7,200 nucleotides of DNA from positions 1 through 7,200 of the forward strand of contig SMWS01000031.1 of NCBI GenBank assembly GCA_004356685.1, read 5' to 3'. Below the pieces are notes generated by a model. That model made no database searches, was not told the DNA's origin, and saw only the letters and a list, made by a program, of their open reading frames with translations. Position numbers and translations under genes: made by a program. This DNA comes from Deltaproteobacteria bacterium (GTDB lineage: Bacteria > Desulfobacterota_D > UBA1144 > Nemesobacterales > N074bin48). Below are positions 5,922-7,200 of this stretch, piece after piece (position 1 is the stretch's first letter; the number at the start of each line of letters is the position of its first letter).

Positions 5922-7200
5922 ATGCACTCACTAATGCCATTACCGATTGAGATGACGCTCGCCGACAAAGAGCTGGTGATCGACAGCGAATTCCGCATCG
6001 AGCTGTCGGGCCACGTTGAACCTCGTCTCGAACGTGCAGCTATGCGTCTTTCCGAACGGTTAGCCCAGATTACAGGCATCTCAATGCATCGTGATCAATC
6101 CGCGGCGAGAGAAGATGCAACGCTCCTAATACATGTTGATGAGAAAGTAGCTGAAGTTCAAAGCGCCACCGAGGATGAATCGTACACCTTGGATATCACC
6201 GCAAAGATCGCAGTACTGCGCTCGCGAAAGCTATACGGTGCACTGAGAGGAATTGAGACTTTTGTGCAATTAGTTCGGCAGTCGGATTATGGTTTCGTAG
6301 TTCCGGCGGTACGGATAAAGGATCGCCCGCGATTTCCGTGGCGCGGATTGCTCATCGATGTTACCCGGCATTGGATTCCACCGGCGGTCATCATAAGAAA
6401 CCTCGAGGCGATGGCGTCAGTTAAAATGAACGTTCTGCATTGGCATCTTACGGACGATCAGGGATTTCGAATTGAGAGTTACAGATATCCCAAATTGCAC
6501 GAATTAGGGTCTGATGGACTATTTTATACGCAGGATGATGTGAGAGAGATTGTGGAGTTCGCCTCGGATCGGGGTATCCGAGTACTTCCAGAGTTCGATA
6601 TGCCGGGACATACCAGTAGTTGGTTCGTCGGTTACCCAGATCTAGCAAGCGCACCCGGCCCTTACCGGATCGAACGAAACTGGGGTGGCCACGAGGCGAC
6701 GATGGATCCAACCAGAGAGGAGACTTACGAGTTTATTAGCAATTTCCTTTCCGAGATGGTGACGCTCTTTCCTGATCTGTATGTCCATGTGGGCGGCGAC
6801 GAGGTGAGTGGAAAACAGTGGCAGGGAAATCCGGATATACTCAAGTTTATGGTGAGTGAAGGAATCAAGGACACGCGCCACCTTCAGGCATACTTTAATT
6901 GCCGCTTACACGGTATCCTTAATAAGCTCGGCAGAGAGATGGTCGGGTGGGATCCGATCCTTCATGCTGACCTTCCAGAAAAAAGTATCGTCCAATCGGT
7001 GAGGGGACAGAAGTGGTTGGCTGAGGCTGTATGTAATGGTTTTCAAGGAGTCGCTGGATCCGAATACTACTTGGATCTGCTGCGACCTGCTGAGTTCCAC
7101 TATGGGAGCGATCCATTTGGTGCCGAAGCTGCAGAGTTAACAACCAAACAGCAATCGCTGATCATCGGTGGTGAGGCATCAATGTGGACAGAGTTTGCAA
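5922..7200 (+). CDS. GH20 beta-N-acetylhexosaminidase (3' partial)
   Basis: This exo-glycosidase family removes terminal GlcNAc or GalNAc from chitin, peptidoglycan or glycan fragments by substrate-assisted catalysis. The frame stays open to the right edge, showing 426 residues. Residues 1-134 form the GH20b N-domain (LMPLPIEMTL at 4-13, YGALRGIETFVQL at 105-117). The catalytic barrel starts at RPRFPWRGLLIDVTRHW (135-151), with sugar-binding R149. HWHLTDDQGFRIES (173-186), PEFDMPGH (223-230), the catalytic pair D293-E294 in HVGGDEV, W343 in VGWDP, YYLD (382-385) and GGEASMWTE (416-424) follow. V360 in VQSVRGQ replaces an expected pocket Trp. From memory the closest pattern is the family type seen in Acidobacteria and relatives, which are usually secreted. 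Here the frame is blocked by TGA at 5877 and no signal peptide precedes LMPLP. At about 50-55% G+C it differs clearly from its neighbours. The 3' end is beyond the window. Confidence 0.93.
   Translation, partial: MHSLMPLPIEMTLADKELVIDSEFRIELSGHVEPRLERAAMRLSERLAQITGISMHRDQSAAREDATLLIHVDEKVAEVQSATEDESYTLDITAKIAVLRSRKLYGALRGIETFVQLVRQSDYGFVVPAVRIKDRPRFPWRGLLIDVTRHWIPPAVIIRNLEAMASVKMNVLHWHLTDDQGFRIESYRYPKLHELGSDGLFYTQDDVREIVEFASDRGIRVLPEFDMPGHTSSWFVGYPDLASAPGPYRIERNWGGHEATMDPTREETYEFISNFLSEMVTLFPDLYVHVGGDEVSGKQWQGNPDILKFMVSEGIKDTRHLQAYFNCRLHGILNKLGREMVGWDPILHADLPEKSIVQSVRGQKWLAEAVCNGFQGVAGSEYYLDLLRPAEFHYGSDPFGAEAAELTTKQQSLIIGGEASMWTEFA

Noticed and set aside
5849..5950. Plus-strand frame reading SLVKAYKLEYKVEKGEDNAL across the GH20 start
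   Set aside because: It looks protein-like but has no start of its own, and it overlaps the GH20 N-domain in another frame. At most it could be the tail of a gene cut at the composition break.
6448..7143. Several long minus-strand open frames opposite the GH20 gene
   Set aside because: They are shadows of a higher-G+C coding region. The plus strand carries unmistakable GH20 motifs throughout, and the antisense translations match nothing I recognise.

Overview
The window looks like the genome of a Bacteroidota bacterium (Cytophagia/Flavobacteria-like). Sampled blocks of most of it are about 28-45% G+C. Starts lie behind A-rich leaders such as ATTGGATAAA or ATTGAATAAA rather than Shine-Dalgarno sites. 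One short protein (902-1219) resembles a family I know mainly from Bacteroidota. Genus cannot be told from this stretch.

Layout. (1) Bases 2-688, plus strand: a family 2 glycosyltransferase of the TIGR04283 type, lacking only its first few residues at the window edge. (2) Bases 902-2082, minus strand: a PhnP-like metallo-beta-lactamase-fold hydrolase followed by a 105-residue conserved protein, 44 bases apart. (3) Bases 2328-5426, minus strand: a compact three-gene operon, transcribed as cytoplasmic redoxin, SelO/YdiU protein adenylyltransferase, then a DUF3179 lipoprotein, with gaps of only 9 and 21 bases. (4) Bases 5427-5921: about 500 bases of very AT-rich DNA with no convincing gene. (5) Bases 5922 to the window end, plus strand: a GH20 beta-N-acetylhexosaminidase, open at the right edge.

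How they work together. The redoxin-selO-DUF3179 cluster is the most coherent unit. SelO transfers AMP to protein targets linked to redox homeostasis, so a co-transcribed thiol oxidoreductase makes sense. This SelO keeps the C-terminal Cys but has Pro where I place the partner Cys of the Escherichia coli enzyme, so its redox control may differ. The DUF3179 lipoprotein has a CxxC pair but no known function.

The GH20 gene stands apart. It is about 50-55% G+C in sampled blocks, has an SD-like site, and begins almost exactly where the mature domain of secreted relatives begins, with no signal peptide. It also has Val at a position expected to be a substrate-pocket Trp. Horizontal transfer, or a chimeric assembly joint near 5880-5935, are the two readings. 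I found no RNA genes, CRISPR arrays, insertion sequences or strong terminators, and no clearly new defence or mobile system.
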